Shown here piece by piece: positions 1 through 8,927 of a stretch of DNA of 64,000 bases. Position 1 is the first letter of the stretch. The number at the start of each line of letters is the position of its first letter. The position numbers and the translations under genes are program-made. Origin of the DNA: Paracrocinitomix sp040880585 (GTDB lineage Bacteria > Bacteroidota > Bacteroidia > Flavobacteriales_D > Crocinitomicaceae); the NCBI GenBank assembly GCA_040880585.1, contig JBBDID010000054.1, forward strand, positions 1-64,000, given 5' to 3'. The notes beneath the pieces are model-generated. The model was not told where the DNA came from. It ran no database searches and saw nothing but the letters and a program-made list of their open reading frames with translations.

Positions 1-9
1 AGCATTTGA

Positions 10-55
10 CCCCTCACCACACGATCCGTCAGCTGACGGACGTGCGGTAGCGGGG
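10..55. repeat. GC-rich imperfect palindrome
   Basis: The centre (26-39) is a perfect 14-bp palindrome, CCGTCAG followed by CTGACGG. Outer short paired blocks (CCCC at 10-13 with GGGG at 52-55, plus ACC/GGT and CAC/GTG) extend it into a hairpin of about 46 nt. The stretch is far richer in G+C than the AT-rich sequence after it, and the window edge cuts off its left context. It could be a terminator-like hairpin without a T-run, or part of a mobile-element or cassette boundary. No function can be assigned. Confidence 0.55.
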
Positions 56-144
56 ACTAATCGCGCAACAGGCTGGGGTTCGCTCATTGAAACATTTTGT
101 TAAAATGATTCGTAATAAGTAATAAATTTATTACCTTTATGTTT

Positions 145-342
145 GTGAAGTCAAGTGAACTATTAAGGATAATGAAAAAAGACGGTTGGATAAAGGTTAG
201 GCAAAAAGGTAGCCATATCATTATGAAGCATCCAACTAAATCAAATGTTATCCCTGTTCCTTTCCATGCTTCAAAAGAAATGAAAAAGGGAACTTTACAA
301 GCAATATTAAAGCTGGCAGAAATTAAAACAAACAAAAGGTAA
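145..342 (+). CDS. hicA: HicA-type mRNA interferase toxin
   Basis: This is a small basic protein of about 65 residues. It has the HicA (YcfA-like) double-stranded-RNA-binding fold signature: KKDGW near the start, KGSHIIMKHP carrying the conserved active histidine, and the closing VPFHASKEMKKGTLQAILK. HicA toxins cleave mRNA and are neutralised by HicB. An ATG lies at 139, but a promoter-like TACCTTTA covers 132-139 and ends on it. HicA proteins usually begin MKSSEL, so the in-frame GTG at 145 (GTG AAG TCA AGT) is the more likely start and would give a nearly leaderless mRNA. The partner hicB follows after 5 nt. The identification rests on recognisable family motifs; toxicity in this host is inferred. 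Confidence 0.88.
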   Translation: MKSSELLRIMKKDGWIKVRQKGSHIIMKHPTKSNVIPVPFHASKEMKKGTLQAILKLAEIKTNKR

Positions 343-347
343 AGACT

Positions 348-755
348 ATGAAAACAAAGGATAAAAAACCAACAATTAAACTTCAAATTATTAAAGAAAA
401 TTTGGGTTATACCGCTGTGGGACAATGGAAAGAAAGAAGCCTTGTTACCTGTGGCGACAACTGGGAAGAACTCCAACAAATGATTGTTGAAATGGTCAAT
501 CTTGCTTTTGAAGATTTGGGCTATACTTATACTATTGAAGAAATCAAATTTGAATATGACTTGGAAAGTTTCTTTGACTTTTACAAGGTTATCAATGCAA
601 AGGCTCTTTCTGAACGTATCGGAATGAACCAAAGCTTGTTGGCTCAATACATCAAAGGCATTAAAAAACCCTCTGTTGACCAAACCAAACGTATTTTGCA
701 AGGGGTTCAACAAATAGGACGTGAACTTAGTGAAGTTCGGTTTTTACTTGTATAG
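348..755 (+). CDS. hicB: HicB-type antitoxin with C-terminal helix-turn-helix
   Basis: This 135-residue protein sits 5 nt after hicA in the usual toxin-first order. The N-terminal part (about 1-65) resembles the degenerate RNase-H-like HicB fold (LGYTAVGQW, then a repetitive acidic helix). The C-terminal part (about 85-125) is a helix-turn-helix of XRE type (ALSERIGMNQSLLAQYIKG then KPSVDQTKRI). HicB proteins with such a domain bind their own promoter and repress the operon, so autoregulation of the promoter near 132 is expected. Family knowledge supports the toxin-neutralising role, and nothing here looks truncated. Confidence 0.85.
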   Translation: MKTKDKKPTIKLQIIKENLGYTAVGQWKERSLVTCGDNWEELQQMIVEMVNLAFEDLGYTYTIEEIKFEYDLESFFDFYKVINAKALSERIGMNQSLLAQYIKGIKKPSVDQTKRILQGVQQIGRELSEVRFLLV

Positions 756-1005
756 CCACAAGTTGTAAAACCTAAATAATATAGATTTTAAATCCAATTA
801 AATATTAATTAGATGGAAAGCATTGAGTTATTGAATAAATTTAAAGAAACTTACTGAAACTTTCTTCAGAGCATCTTCCTGATTTTTTTCATCAAACCGT
901 GTGTTTGAACAATGAAGTTAACGTAAATTTTATAATTTAAAGCCATCAAACCCGTTAGCACGGATTTGCACCTTAAATCCGCGACAACTGCAAAACTGAA
1001 ATAAT
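756..1005. other. Intergenic region with a short hairpin, no gene
   Basis: This 250-bp gap between hicB and the DUF2200 gene contains no plausible ORF. A short start-like stretch at 812 stops after about 14 codons. Near its end (961-981) is a hairpin with 7-bp arms, CGGATTT and AAATCCG, separated by 7 nt and flanked by GTTAGCA on the left and CGACAAC on the right. Such hairpins often occur next to mobile small genes. The GTT/AAC order is the reverse of a canonical integron attC, so cassette membership is only a possibility. Confidence 0.4.
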
Positions 1006-1368
1006 ATGAAAGTAACACGCGAACACAATGAGCGAATTGCTAAAATGACTTTTTCTTCTGTCTATCCCCACTATTTAACAAAAGTAGAAAGTAAAGGCAG
1101 GACAAGAGAAGAATTGCACCAAGTTATAGAATGGCTTACAGGTTTTGATGACAAAAAACTGCAAGAAATTATTGAAGAGAAAGCCACTTTTGAAACATTT
1201 TTTAAGAGAGTAGAATTGAACCCCAACGCAAAGCTAATCACGGGTGTAATTTGTGGTTATCGGATTGAAGAAATTGAAAATCCATTAACAAGACAAGTAA
1301 GGTATTTAGACAAATTGGTGGACGAATTGGCAAAAGGTAAAAAGATGGAGAAAATTTTAAGAAGTTAA
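1006..1368 (+). CDS. DUF2200 family protein
   Basis: The 120-residue soluble protein matches the DUF2200 family in length and in its conserved run: REHNERIAKMTF, Y.YL.KVESKGRTREELHQVIEWLTGFD, LNPNAKLITGVICGYR, and ENPLTRQVRYLDKLVDELAKGKKMEKILR. There is no signal peptide or membrane segment. The biochemical role of the family is unknown to me. The gene sits between hicAB and mnmE, on the opposite strand to mnmE, and is preceded by a hairpin-bearing intergenic stretch. This suggests a horizontally moving small gene rather than part of a housekeeping operon. Confidence 0.85.
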   Translation: MKVTREHNERIAKMTFSSVYPHYLTKVESKGRTREELHQVIEWLTGFDDKKLQEIIEEKATFETFFKRVELNPNAKLITGVICGYRIEEIENPLTRQVRYLDKLVDELAKGKKMEKILRS

Positions 1369-1443
1369 CTCCTGCTACGGGTAGCTGCGCTCTTTATGAC
1401 TATGAAGCAGTTTAGTTTATAGTTCCTTCGGATCGGGGGGTGG

Positions 1444-2817
1444 TTACTTTCCGATACAAAAATTGGCAAAAATGTTTCCCAATAGTTCATCATTAGTGAC
1501 TTCTCCGGTTATTTCACCCAGCAAGTTCAGGCATTCGCGTATGTCCATAGCCAAAAGGTCGCCCGGTATTTCTGTGAGCAGCCCCTCCTCTATTTTATCT
1601 ATTGAAGATTTACATTTTTTAAGGATCTCAAAATGCCTGACATTGGTAACAATGGTGTCGGTCTCCACATCTTTTTCTTTGACCTTTTTTATAAGCAATT
1701 CCTTGATTTGATCTACTTCTTTTTCATTGATCGCTGAAATAAATATACCGTAAGCCTTCAATTTTTTATATGCTTTCTTATCTATTTTATCTGCCTTATT
1801 AAAAAGACAAATAAGTTCCTGCTCGTCTGTAATGCTTGCTTTTTTGAATGTGGCTATTTGCTGCTGAATTTCTTCTTCGCTTGAACCTGCTACATCAAAT
1901 AATAATAAAACAATCTGGGCAGATTTAATTTTTTGATACGCCCGCTCTATCCCCAATGACTCAATTTTGTCAATTGTATTTCGAATTCCTGCCGTGTCTA
2001 TGAATCTAAACTCTATTCCACCCAAAACTACCGTATCTTCAATTACATCCCGCGTTGTACCGGCAATGTCTGACACAATGGCCTTATCCTCATTGAGTAA
2101 AGCATTCAGTAGGGTTGACTTTCCGGCATTAGGAGCACCTACAATAACTACAGGAACTCCATTTTTTATAGCATTTCCGTATTGAAAAGATGCAGCCAGT
2201 TTTTCTACCTTAATTTTTATAGCCTTTAATAGTTCACTCAATTGAGTACGATCAGCAAACTCTACGTCTTCTTCAGAAAAATCAAGTTCGAGTTCAATAA
2301 GAGAAGCAAAATCCAGCAATTGTTGCCTAAGTCCTGATATTTCAGCAGAAAAACCACCCCTCATTTGATGCATAGCCACCTGATGAGATGCAGCAGAATT
2401 GGAAGCGATTAAATCGGCGATTGCCTCGGTTTGAGACAAGTCCATTTTTCCATTCAAAAAAGCGCGCAATGAAAACTCACCCGGCCCGGCAATTCTTGCC
2501 CCGTGATCGGTTAACAGATGCAGTATATTTTCCTGAATAAACTGTGAGCCATGGCAACTGATCTCGATCAAATCTTCTCCTGTAAAACTATTGGGTGCTT
2601 TAAAGATGGATACCAGCACTTCATCTATGATTTGTTCTTGCTTTTTGATCCATCCAAAATGCACGGTGTGAGATGTTTTATCTGCAAGTGGCTTTGAGAA
2701 AATTTTCCCCATTATTTCAAAAGCAGACTTACCGGATAAACGAATCAGGGAAATGGCTCCCGTACCTTGCGGACTGCTTAACGCACAAATTGTATCTTCA
2801 GGGTTCTCAAAGTTCAC
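1444..2817 (-). CDS. mnmE: tRNA modification GTPase MnmE
   Basis: MnmE works with MnmG to install the (carboxymethyl)aminomethyl group on wobble U34 of several tRNAs in the cytoplasm. The 457-residue length is typical. The N-terminal tetrahydrofolate-binding domain begins DTICALSSPQGTGAISLIRLSG. The inserted G domain carries the P-loop GAPNAGKSTLLNAL, the switch motif AGTTRD, DTAGIR and the NKAD guanine-specificity motif. The protein ends in FCIGK, the conserved C-terminal cysteine motif needed for the modification reaction. The gene is single and divergent from sucD; no mnmG is present here. All key motifs are intact. Confidence 0.97.
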   Translation of the reverse strand: MNFENPEDTICALSSPQGTGAISLIRLSGKSAFEIMGKIFSKPLADKTSHTVHFGWIKKQEQIIDEVLVSIFKAPNSFTGEDLIEISCHGSQFIQENILHLLTDHGARIAGPGEFSLRAFLNGKMDLSQTEAIADLIASNSAASHQVAMHQMRGGFSAEISGLRQQLLDFASLIELELDFSEEDVEFADRTQLSELLKAIKIKVEKLAASFQYGNAIKNGVPVVIVGAPNAGKSTLLNALLNEDKAIVSDIAGTTRDVIEDTVVLGGIEFRFIDTAGIRNTIDKIESLGIERAYQKIKSAQIVLLLFDVAGSSEEEIQQQIATFKKASITDEQELICLFNKADKIDKKAYKKLKAYGIFISAINEKEVDQIKELLIKKVKEKDVETDTIVTNVRHFEILKKCKSSIDKIEEGLLTEIPGDLLAMDIRECLNLLGEITGEVTNDELLGNIFANFCIGK

Positions 2818-2857
2818 AGTTCAAAATTAAGCAGTTAATTAGACATAAAGTAAACAA

Positions 2858-2885
2858 TTGTAAATCTTCTTGTCTTTTATCTTTG
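2858..2885 (+). promoter_or_regulatory. Promoter of sucD (TTG-N17-TATCTTTG)
   Basis: TATCTTTG at 2878-2885 matches the Bacteroidota -7 consensus TAnnTTTG. A TTG at 2858-2860, 17 nt upstream, can serve as the -33 element. Transcription from about 2890 would include the ATG at 2936 but not the longer in-frame start at 2870, so the site also decides the sucD start. Confidence 0.65.
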
Positions 2886-2935
2886 TTTTACGGTTTCAAA
2901 ACTATATTTTTGGTGTTCAAAGCAAATCAAAATCT

Positions 2936-3814
2936 ATGTCAGTTTTAGTCAATAAAAATTCAAAAGTAATCGTTCAGGGATTTACCGGTGGAGAAGGAAC
3001 TTTTCACGCCAGTCAAATGATTGAATACGGTACCAATGTTGTAGGAGGAGTTACTCCCGGAAAAGGTGGGCAAACCCATTTGGACCGACCGGTATTTAAT
3101 ACTGTACAAGAGGCTGTTGATAAAACAGGGGCAGATGTAACCATTATTTTTGTTCCCCCTGCATTTGCAGCGGATGCCATTATGGAAGCAGCTAATGCAG
3201 GCATAAAAGTAATCATCACGATCACTGAAGGTATTCCGGTAAAAGACATGATCCGTGCTAAAGAATATATCTCAGCTTATGATTGTAGACTAGTTGGACC
3301 GAATTGTCCGGGGGTTATTACTGCCGGTGAAGCAAAAGTAGGAATCATGCCGGGATTCGTCTTCAAAAAAGGGAGTGTTGGGATTGTTTCTAAATCAGGA
3401 ACCCTGACTTACGAAGCTGCCGATCAGGTGGTAAAAGCAGGCTTGGGAATTACTACAGCGATTGGTATCGGAGGAGATCCCATAATTGGTACTTCTACCA
3501 AAGAAGCTGTTCAACTACTAATGGCTGATCCGGATACAGAAGGAATTGTTATGATTGGAGAAATAGGTGGTAATCTGGAAGCTAAAGCTGCTGAATGGAT
3601 TGCTCAAAACGGAACAAAACCTGTGGTTGGATTCATTGCCGGTGTAACGGCACCTAAAGGAAGAACCATGGGACATGCCGGTGCTATTGTAGGAGGAGAA
3701 GATGATACGGCTGAAGCAAAGAAGAAAATTTTAAGAGCAAACGGTATCCACGTGGTAGATTCTCCTGCAGAAATTGGAATGAAAATGGCAGAGGTTTTAG
3801 GCGTAAAAGCTTAA
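2936..3814 (+). CDS. sucD: Succinate--CoA ligase (ADP/GDP-forming) subunit alpha
   Basis: This TCA-cycle enzyme subunit joins SucC to convert succinyl-CoA to succinate with nucleotide triphosphate formation. The 292-residue protein begins MSVLVNKNSKVIVQGFTGGEGTFH, the CoA-binding Rossmann domain. It continues with VVGGVTPGKGGQ, the LVGPNCPGVI segment, SRSGTLTYE-like SKSGTLTYEA, GIGGDPIIG, and the phospho-histidine loop GHAGAIVGG. An upstream in-frame ATG at 2870 would add 22 residues, but it overlaps the promoter at 2858-2885 and is not family-like, so 2936 is chosen. No sucC lies nearby, which is common in Bacteroidota, where the two subunits are often unlinked. Confidence 0.96.
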   Translation: MSVLVNKNSKVIVQGFTGGEGTFHASQMIEYGTNVVGGVTPGKGGQTHLDRPVFNTVQEAVDKTGADVTIIFVPPAFAADAIMEAANAGIKVIITITEGIPVKDMIRAKEYISAYDCRLVGPNCPGVITAGEAKVGIMPGFVFKKGSVGIVSKSGTLTYEAADQVVKAGLGITTAIGIGGDPIIGTSTKEAVQLLMADPDTEGIVMIGEIGGNLEAKAAEWIAQNGTKPVVGFIAGVTAPKGRTMGHAGAIVGGEDDTAEAKKKILRANGIHVVDSPAEIGMKMAEVLGVKA

Positions 3815-3887
3815 AATCTACTATTACTTTAAAATCCTCTCATTCTTGGGAGTATTTTATATTTTTTTAAAAAATAACCCAAACAAA

Positions 3888-4268
3888 ATGCCCAAAATTA
3901 ATTTAGACGAAATCAAGATTGATCAATTATCAGATGACTTAATCAAAACCACTTATCCCCCTGATTTTTTGCTTAATGCCACACGCCTTGAAGAAATACG
4001 TGAAATCTACACTGAAATGTGTGGAAGTGAAGATGTCAGTCATTTGAAGTTGCTGGTGATTTTTAATGGAAAAATTGCAGTTAGTCAAGACATTGGAGAG
4101 AGATACCTGAACGGGCGCATTCGGAAAAAACAGGGCGAAGCTTTGGTTTCTGCTTGTAAAGAAACACGAGAGTATTTGAATGGAGCGTCTGCTCTCATGA
4201 AAAAAACACATCCGGTAAAAGTGTTTGAAACAGAAAAAGAGGCGACTGATTGGTTAAATACGCTTTAA
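3888..4268 (+). CDS. Small cytosolic protein, possibly STAS-like/DUF7793
   Basis: The 126-residue soluble protein starts at ATG 3888 (MPKINLDEI); an in-frame start at 3846 would add an unlikely hydrophobic-basic extension. The central HLKLLVIFNGKIAVSQDIGERYL and the ending KVFETEKEATDWLNTL resemble small SpoIIAA/STAS-like proteins of the DUF7793 type, whose C-terminal helix often carries an acidic E-A-x-x-WL pattern. I am not certain of the family. The gene sits 19 nt upstream of an ATP-grasp gene on the same strand and may be co-transcribed with it. No enzymatic function is proposed. Confidence 0.6.
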   Translation: MPKINLDEIKIDQLSDDLIKTTYPPDFLLNATRLEEIREIYTEMCGSEDVSHLKLLVIFNGKIAVSQDIGERYLNGRIRKKQGEALVSACKETREYLNGASALMKKTHPVKVFETEKEATDWLNTL

Positions 4269-4287
4269 CCCCTGTCATTCATGAACT

Positions 4288-5181
4288 ATGGCCAAACAAA
4301 TTGCCTTATTGACCGAAAAAAAATATATTCAACCCAAAAAGAGGGATTGGTATATTGATCAAGTGCTGGAAGAGGATGCGCTGATACAAAAGGCACTGGA
4401 AAAGAAAGGATACGAAGTAATAAAAGTCGATTGGTCTCAAGCAGACATGGATTGGTCAACGATAGACCTTGCTCTTTTTAGAGCAATATGGGATTATTTT
4501 CACCGAATTGACGAATTCAAAGCCTGGCTGAAGACAGTTCAGGGCACTACCCTATTTGTCAACCCTCTTTCACTGATACAGTGGAATATTGATAAACACT
4601 ATTTAATCGATTTGAAAAATAAAGGGGTTCCCATTGTAGATACCCGAATCATAGAGCAAGGATCTTTTTTAAGTCTTCAAAAATTACATGAGGCAAGCGG
4701 TTGGCAAAAAATGGTATTAAAACCCTGTATTTCAGGATCAGCAAGACATACGTATTTATTAGATCCGGAAAATTTGAGTGCGCATGAAGGTGTGTTTAAA
4801 GAGTTGATAAGCAATGAATCCATGATGCTACAGCCCTTTCAAAATAATATAATTACAAAGGGAGAAGTCAGCCATATTGTGATTGGTGGAAAATACACCC
4901 ATTCAGTCTTGAAAAAAGCAATGACCGGTGATTACCGCGTACAGGATGATTTTGGTGGAAGCGTTCATCCGTACACCGCCAACAAAAATGAAATTCAATT
5001 TGCGGAAAAAGTGGTTAGCAGTTGTGATGAAATGCCACTATATGCAAGGGTAGATGTCGTTTGGGACAATAAGCATGAACTGGCTTTGAGTGAGCTGGAA
5101 TTGATTGAACCGGAGCTTTGGTTTAGGGAAAATCCTGCTGCTGCAGAGCAATTAGCTGATACGATACATAATTTGTTGTAA
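4288..5181 (+). CDS. ATP-grasp domain protein
   Basis: The 297-residue protein resembles the ATP-grasp ligase group related to glutathione synthetase and RimK. It has an N-terminal preATP-grasp region (AKQIALLTEKKY, then WSTIDLALFRAIWDYF) and then the ATP-grasp fold, with WQKMVLKPCISGSARHTYLL as the nucleotide-binding strand and loop. Acidic metal-binding residues near the end (LYARVDVVWDN, then LSELELIEPELWF) complete the active-site pattern. Such enzymes join a carboxylate to an amine or thiol using ATP; the substrate here cannot be told. Its neighbours, a small STAS-like protein and a secreted protein, do not point to a pathway. Confidence 0.75.
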   Translation: MAKQIALLTEKKYIQPKKRDWYIDQVLEEDALIQKALEKKGYEVIKVDWSQADMDWSTIDLALFRAIWDYFHRIDEFKAWLKTVQGTTLFVNPLSLIQWNIDKHYLIDLKNKGVPIVDTRIIEQGSFLSLQKLHEASGWQKMVLKPCISGSARHTYLLDPENLSAHEGVFKELISNESMMLQPFQNNIITKGEVSHIVIGGKYTHSVLKKAMTGDYRVQDDFGGSVHPYTANKNEIQFAEKVVSSCDEMPLYARVDVVWDNKHELALSELELIEPELWFRENPAAAEQLADTIHNLL

Positions 5182-5190
5182 TTTTAAATC

Positions 5191-6036
5191 ATGCGTTATT
5201 TATTCCTCAGTGCAATTATCTTTTGTGTGTTTGCGACTTACGGTAAGGGAAAACCGGATACATTAAAACACATTAAATCCGAATATCTGGTGAGCTATAC
5301 CGCCGAAAAAGTAAACGGAAAAATCGTGAAGGGCGAGCGCGAATGGTATCTACATTTTTTGGATGATGAATACAATGAGTACAATAAAAACGGAGATGTT
5401 GTAAAAACAATTTATTGGGATGAATATGGAAACCTGGATGAAATGACTGTTTTTGAGTTCAATCAGGATGATAAGTTAACGAAGTTTGCCGATTTTATTG
5501 TCAATGAAGATGGTGATACCGTCATGGATTATATGACGAGCTTTTATTATGACCACAAAGGATTCTGTTATTTAGACTCTAGTTTTAACGGTGATTATTC
5601 TCTGAATTTATACTCCAAATCTGCTTACGATTACAGTCAAAATATTTCAGTCAGCAAAACGCTTTATCCGGATGGAAAAATGCTGGCGTTTTATTATCAA
5701 TATTACAACAAAGCTAAGCAGATGATAAAAATGGAAAACAGGAACAAAAATAATCAGTTAAAAAGCACAACACATTATATTAGAGATACTGTTGAAAATT
5801 ACTATGAGTATTATACAATTGTTGATAATGATACAACGAGTCGATCAAGAACCAATTATAACGAACAAGGCTTTTCAATTTGGGAGACGCACTATTTTCA
5901 AGATAGAAATGACGTTCCGATTGAGCATACTTTTGAATATGAAGTGAATGAATACGGCGACTGGGTAAAACAATATATTTACAGGGAAGGAAAACTTGAA
6001 TATGTTGTAGAAAGGGAATTGACTTATTGGGACTAA
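5191..6036 (+). CDS. Secreted protein of unknown function with YD/MORN-like strand repeats
   Basis: The 281-residue protein starts with a signal peptide (MRYLFLSAIIFCVFATYG). The mature part is rich in aromatic and acidic residues, in short strand units such as YNKNGDVVKTIYWDEYGNLDE and YEVNEYGDWVKQYIY. These look like irregular YD- or MORN-like beta repeats. No catalytic motif is recognised. The gene starts 9 nt after the ATP-grasp gene, suggesting one transcript. Its stop codon overlaps the convergent uvrA stop by 4 nt. It is probably periplasmic or surface-exposed. Confidence 0.55.
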   Translation: MRYLFLSAIIFCVFATYGKGKPDTLKHIKSEYLVSYTAEKVNGKIVKGEREWYLHFLDDEYNEYNKNGDVVKTIYWDEYGNLDEMTVFEFNQDDKLTKFADFIVNEDGDTVMDYMTSFYYDHKGFCYLDSSFNGDYSLNLYSKSAYDYSQNISVSKTLYPDGKMLAFYYQYYNKAKQMIKMENRNKNNQLKSTTHYIRDTVENYYEYYTIVDNDTTSRSRTNYNEQGFSIWETHYFQDRNDVPIEHTFEYEVNEYGDWVKQYIYREGKLEYVVERELTYWD

Positions 6037-8870
6037 TTTAGCGCCTTTTTTGTAGCTTCCAGTTCTTTCTTCAGGTACTTTGATGTTTCAGATTGGTACT
6101 TTTTCACAAACTCTTCAGGTGTACCAAAACCCACTACCTCTCCTCCATTTCTACCGCCATCCGGCCCTATATCAATAATGTGATCTGCCACCTTGACAAT
6201 ATCCAGGTTGTGTTCAATTACCAGTACTGTATTTCCTTCATCCACTAACCTCTGCAAGACGTTGAGCAACATTTTTATATCGTCAAAATGCAAGCCTGTT
6301 GACGGTTCGTCGAGTATATAAAAGGTTTTTCCGGTGCTTCTCTTTGATAATTCCGTCGCCAACTTAATGCGTTGAGCTTCTCCTCCCGAAACAGTTGTTG
6401 AAGGTTGTCCCAATTTGATATACCCCAAACCAACAGAATTCAATGTCTCTAATTTTCTTTGAATTTTGGGAATGCTCTTAAAAAAAGGGGTCGCATCCTC
6501 AATCGTCATTTCTAATATATCATTGATGTTTTTCCCTTTAAACCGAACCTCCAGCGTCTCCCGATTATAACGCTTACCCTGGCAATCTTCACATTCTACA
6601 TACACATCCGGTAAAAAATTCATTTCTATGACACGAACGCCTCCTCCTCTACAGGTTTCACAACGACCACCTTTGACATTGAAACTGAATCTACCCGCTT
6701 TGTACCCCCTGATTTTGGCCTCGTTAATATTGGCAAAAAGGGACCTCACTTCTGTAAACAAACCGGTATAAGTAGCCGGATTTGATCGAGGAGTACGTCC
6801 AATTGGAGACTGATCAATGTCTATTACTTTATCGATATGCTCTAAGCCTTTAATATCCTTGTAAGGCAAGGGACGTTTCACCCCTTTATAAATGTATTGA
6901 TTGAGAATGGGATAAAGTGTCAAATTCACCAATGAAGATTTTCCACTGCCAGAAACGCCCGTTACACAAGTAAAAACTCCAAGAGGAAATTTCACTTTTA
7001 CATCTTTTAAGTTGTGTCCAGATGCGCCGATCAACTCTAAAAACTTACCGCTTCCCTTTCTTCTTTTTTTCGGAATTTCGATTTCCAATTCTCCCTTCAG
7101 GTAAGCTGCTGTGGTGCTTTTTCCGGCTTTGAGTGATGCAATCGTTCCTGCCTGCACAATCTCACCGCCGTGCAGCCCGGCTTTGGGGCCGATATCTACA
7201 ATAAAGTCCGATTCTTCCATCATTTCTTTGTCGTGCTCTACAACAATGACCGAATTGCCTCCATCCCGCAAGCGTTTCAACGAATTGATCAAACGAGCAT
7301 TATCTCTTTGATGCAAACCGATAGAAGGTTCATCCAAAATATATAATACATTCACTAACTCTGACCCAATTTGAGTCGCCAAACGGATGCGCTGTGCTTC
7401 TCCACCTGAAAGCGATTTTGAAGAACGGTTTAAATTGAGATAATGCAAGCCCACATCCATTAAAAATTTCAATCTACTGTTGATTTCTTTGAGCACTTCT
7501 GTCGCTATGGCTAACTGTTTTTTAGAAAGTGCTGCCGACAATTCTGAAAACCAATCACTCAGTGCTGCCAAATCATACTGCGCCAACTCTCCTATATTCT
7601 TTCCGTTGATCTTAAAATAGTCTGCTTCTTTTTTCAATCGTGTTCCTTCACAACGATCACAGACTTTTTCATTCATGAAATTCTCCACCCAACGCCGTGT
7701 AGCTTTGGTGGGAGCGTCTTTGTATTGCCGCGCCAAAAAGGTGATGATTCCTTCAAAAGAAAAGTTTCGGTTCACCCCATCCAGCTGAATCACCTCTTCA
7801 AAACCGTATAATATTTTGTGAATGACTTCTTCAGGAATATCCTTAATCGGATCTTTCAGTTGGTGCCCAAAAGCAGTCAGTATCGTCTCTACCTTGCTTG
7901 CTATGTAATTCTTTTTCAACTTTCCCAAAGGTTCAATTCCTCCAGCCTTAATACTGATCCGATCATCCGGAATCACTTTGTCCAAAGCTACTTCAGCAAT
8001 GGTTCCCAACCCATTACATTTTGGGCAGGCACCGTAGGGCGAGTTGAAAGAAAACAAATTGGGTTCCGGCTCAGCATAAGAAACTCCGGTAGTAGGACAC
8101 ATCAAAAAACGGCTAAACTGACTAATTTCATCCGTTTCATGATCCTGGATCATCATCACATCCTGTCCGTATTTCAATGCGATCTTAACGGCTTGTGTCA
8201 ATCGATTTTGATTGGCTGCTGAAACTTCAAGACGATCAATCACTATTTCTATATCATGCACTTTATAACGATCTACCCGCATGCCACTTTTAATATCCAT
8301 GATCTCCCCATCTACCCTTACCTTTGAATAACCCAATTTATTAACTTGTTCAAAAAGTTCGCGATAATGCCCTTTTCTTCCTCTTACTTTAGGGGATAGG
8401 ATGATGATTTTCTTTCCTTTATATCGATCAAGAATGAGATTAATGATCTGCTGGTCTGTATATTTGACCATTTTCTCCCCGGTTTTGTATGAATAGGCAT
8501 CAGATGCCCGTGCAAAAAGCAGTCGCATGAAATCATAAACCTCCGTTACTGTTCCTACAGTTGAGCGCGGTGAACGATTCACCGTTTTTTGTTCAATAGA
8601 GATTACAGGAGACAAACCCAGAATTTCATCTACTTTAGGGCGTTCTAATCCACCCAAAAATTGCCGGGCATAAGCAGAGAAAGTTTCTAAATACCTTCTT
8701 TGTCCTTCAGCAAAAATGGTATCAAAAGCCAGAGATGATTTTCCACTACCCGAAAGACCGGTAAATACAACCAGTTTATTTCGTGGAATTTTGAGATCGA
8801 AACCTTTTAGGTTATGTTCTCTGGCTCCATAAATTTCAATAAATTCTTCTTGTGATAAGTCTTCTGGCAT
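6033..8870 (-). CDS. uvrA: Excinuclease ABC subunit UvrA
   Basis: UvrA is the damage-recognition ATPase of nucleotide excision repair and loads UvrB onto damaged DNA. The 945-residue length is standard. Both ABC modules are intact: N-terminal Walker A GLSGSGKSSLAFDT with signature LSGGEAQRIRLATQ, and C-terminal Walker A GVSGSGKSSLVN with signature VSGGEAQRIKLATELSKR. Two zinc sites are visible: CPTTG paired with CPKCNGLG, and CETCRGGG paired with CEDCQGKRY. The gene is the most promoter-distal reading frame after the exopolysaccharide operon, separated from the WecA-like gene by 57 nt, and could have its own promoter in that gap. Its 3' end overlaps the convergent secreted-protein gene by 4 nt. 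Confidence 0.98.
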   Translation of the reverse strand: MPEDLSQEEFIEIYGAREHNLKGFDLKIPRNKLVVFTGLSGSGKSSLAFDTIFAEGQRRYLETFSAYARQFLGGLERPKVDEILGLSPVISIEQKTVNRSPRSTVGTVTEVYDFMRLLFARASDAYSYKTGEKMVKYTDQQIINLILDRYKGKKIIILSPKVRGRKGHYRELFEQVNKLGYSKVRVDGEIMDIKSGMRVDRYKVHDIEIVIDRLEVSAANQNRLTQAVKIALKYGQDVMMIQDHETDEISQFSRFLMCPTTGVSYAEPEPNLFSFNSPYGACPKCNGLGTIAEVALDKVIPDDRISIKAGGIEPLGKLKKNYIASKVETILTAFGHQLKDPIKDIPEEVIHKILYGFEEVIQLDGVNRNFSFEGIITFLARQYKDAPTKATRRWVENFMNEKVCDRCEGTRLKKEADYFKINGKNIGELAQYDLAALSDWFSELSAALSKKQLAIATEVLKEINSRLKFLMDVGLHYLNLNRSSKSLSGGEAQRIRLATQIGSELVNVLYILDEPSIGLHQRDNARLINSLKRLRDGGNSVIVVEHDKEMMEESDFIVDIGPKAGLHGGEIVQAGTIASLKAGKSTTAAYLKGELEIEIPKKRRKGSGKFLELIGASGHNLKDVKVKFPLGVFTCVTGVSGSGKSSLVNLTLYPILNQYIYKGVKRPLPYKDIKGLEHIDKVIDIDQSPIGRTPRSNPATYTGLFTEVRSLFANINEAKIRGYKAGRFSFNVKGGRCETCRGGGVRVIEMNFLPDVYVECEDCQGKRYNRETLEVRFKGKNINDILEMTIEDATPFFKSIPKIQRKLETLNSVGLGYIKLGQPSTTVSGGEAQRIKLATELSKRSTGKTFYILDEPSTGLHFDDIKMLLNVLQRLVDEGNTVLVIEHNLDIVKVADHIIDIGPDGGRNGGEVVGFGTPEEFVKKYQSETSKYLKKELEATKKALN

Positions 8871-8927
8871 TTCTTCTCCTAAGGGACAATGAAGTTAGTA
8901 ATTATCGGTTGAAAGAAGAGTAATTTA

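Noticed and set aside
961..1000. Integron attC site before the DUF2200 gene
   Set aside because: The hairpin has GTT on the left and AAC on the right, the reverse of a canonical attC, and no integrase is present. It is kept only as a hairpin.
2870..2935. Longer N-terminus for sucD from an upstream ATG
   Set aside because: It overlaps the TATCTTTG promoter and adds residues not found in SucD proteins.
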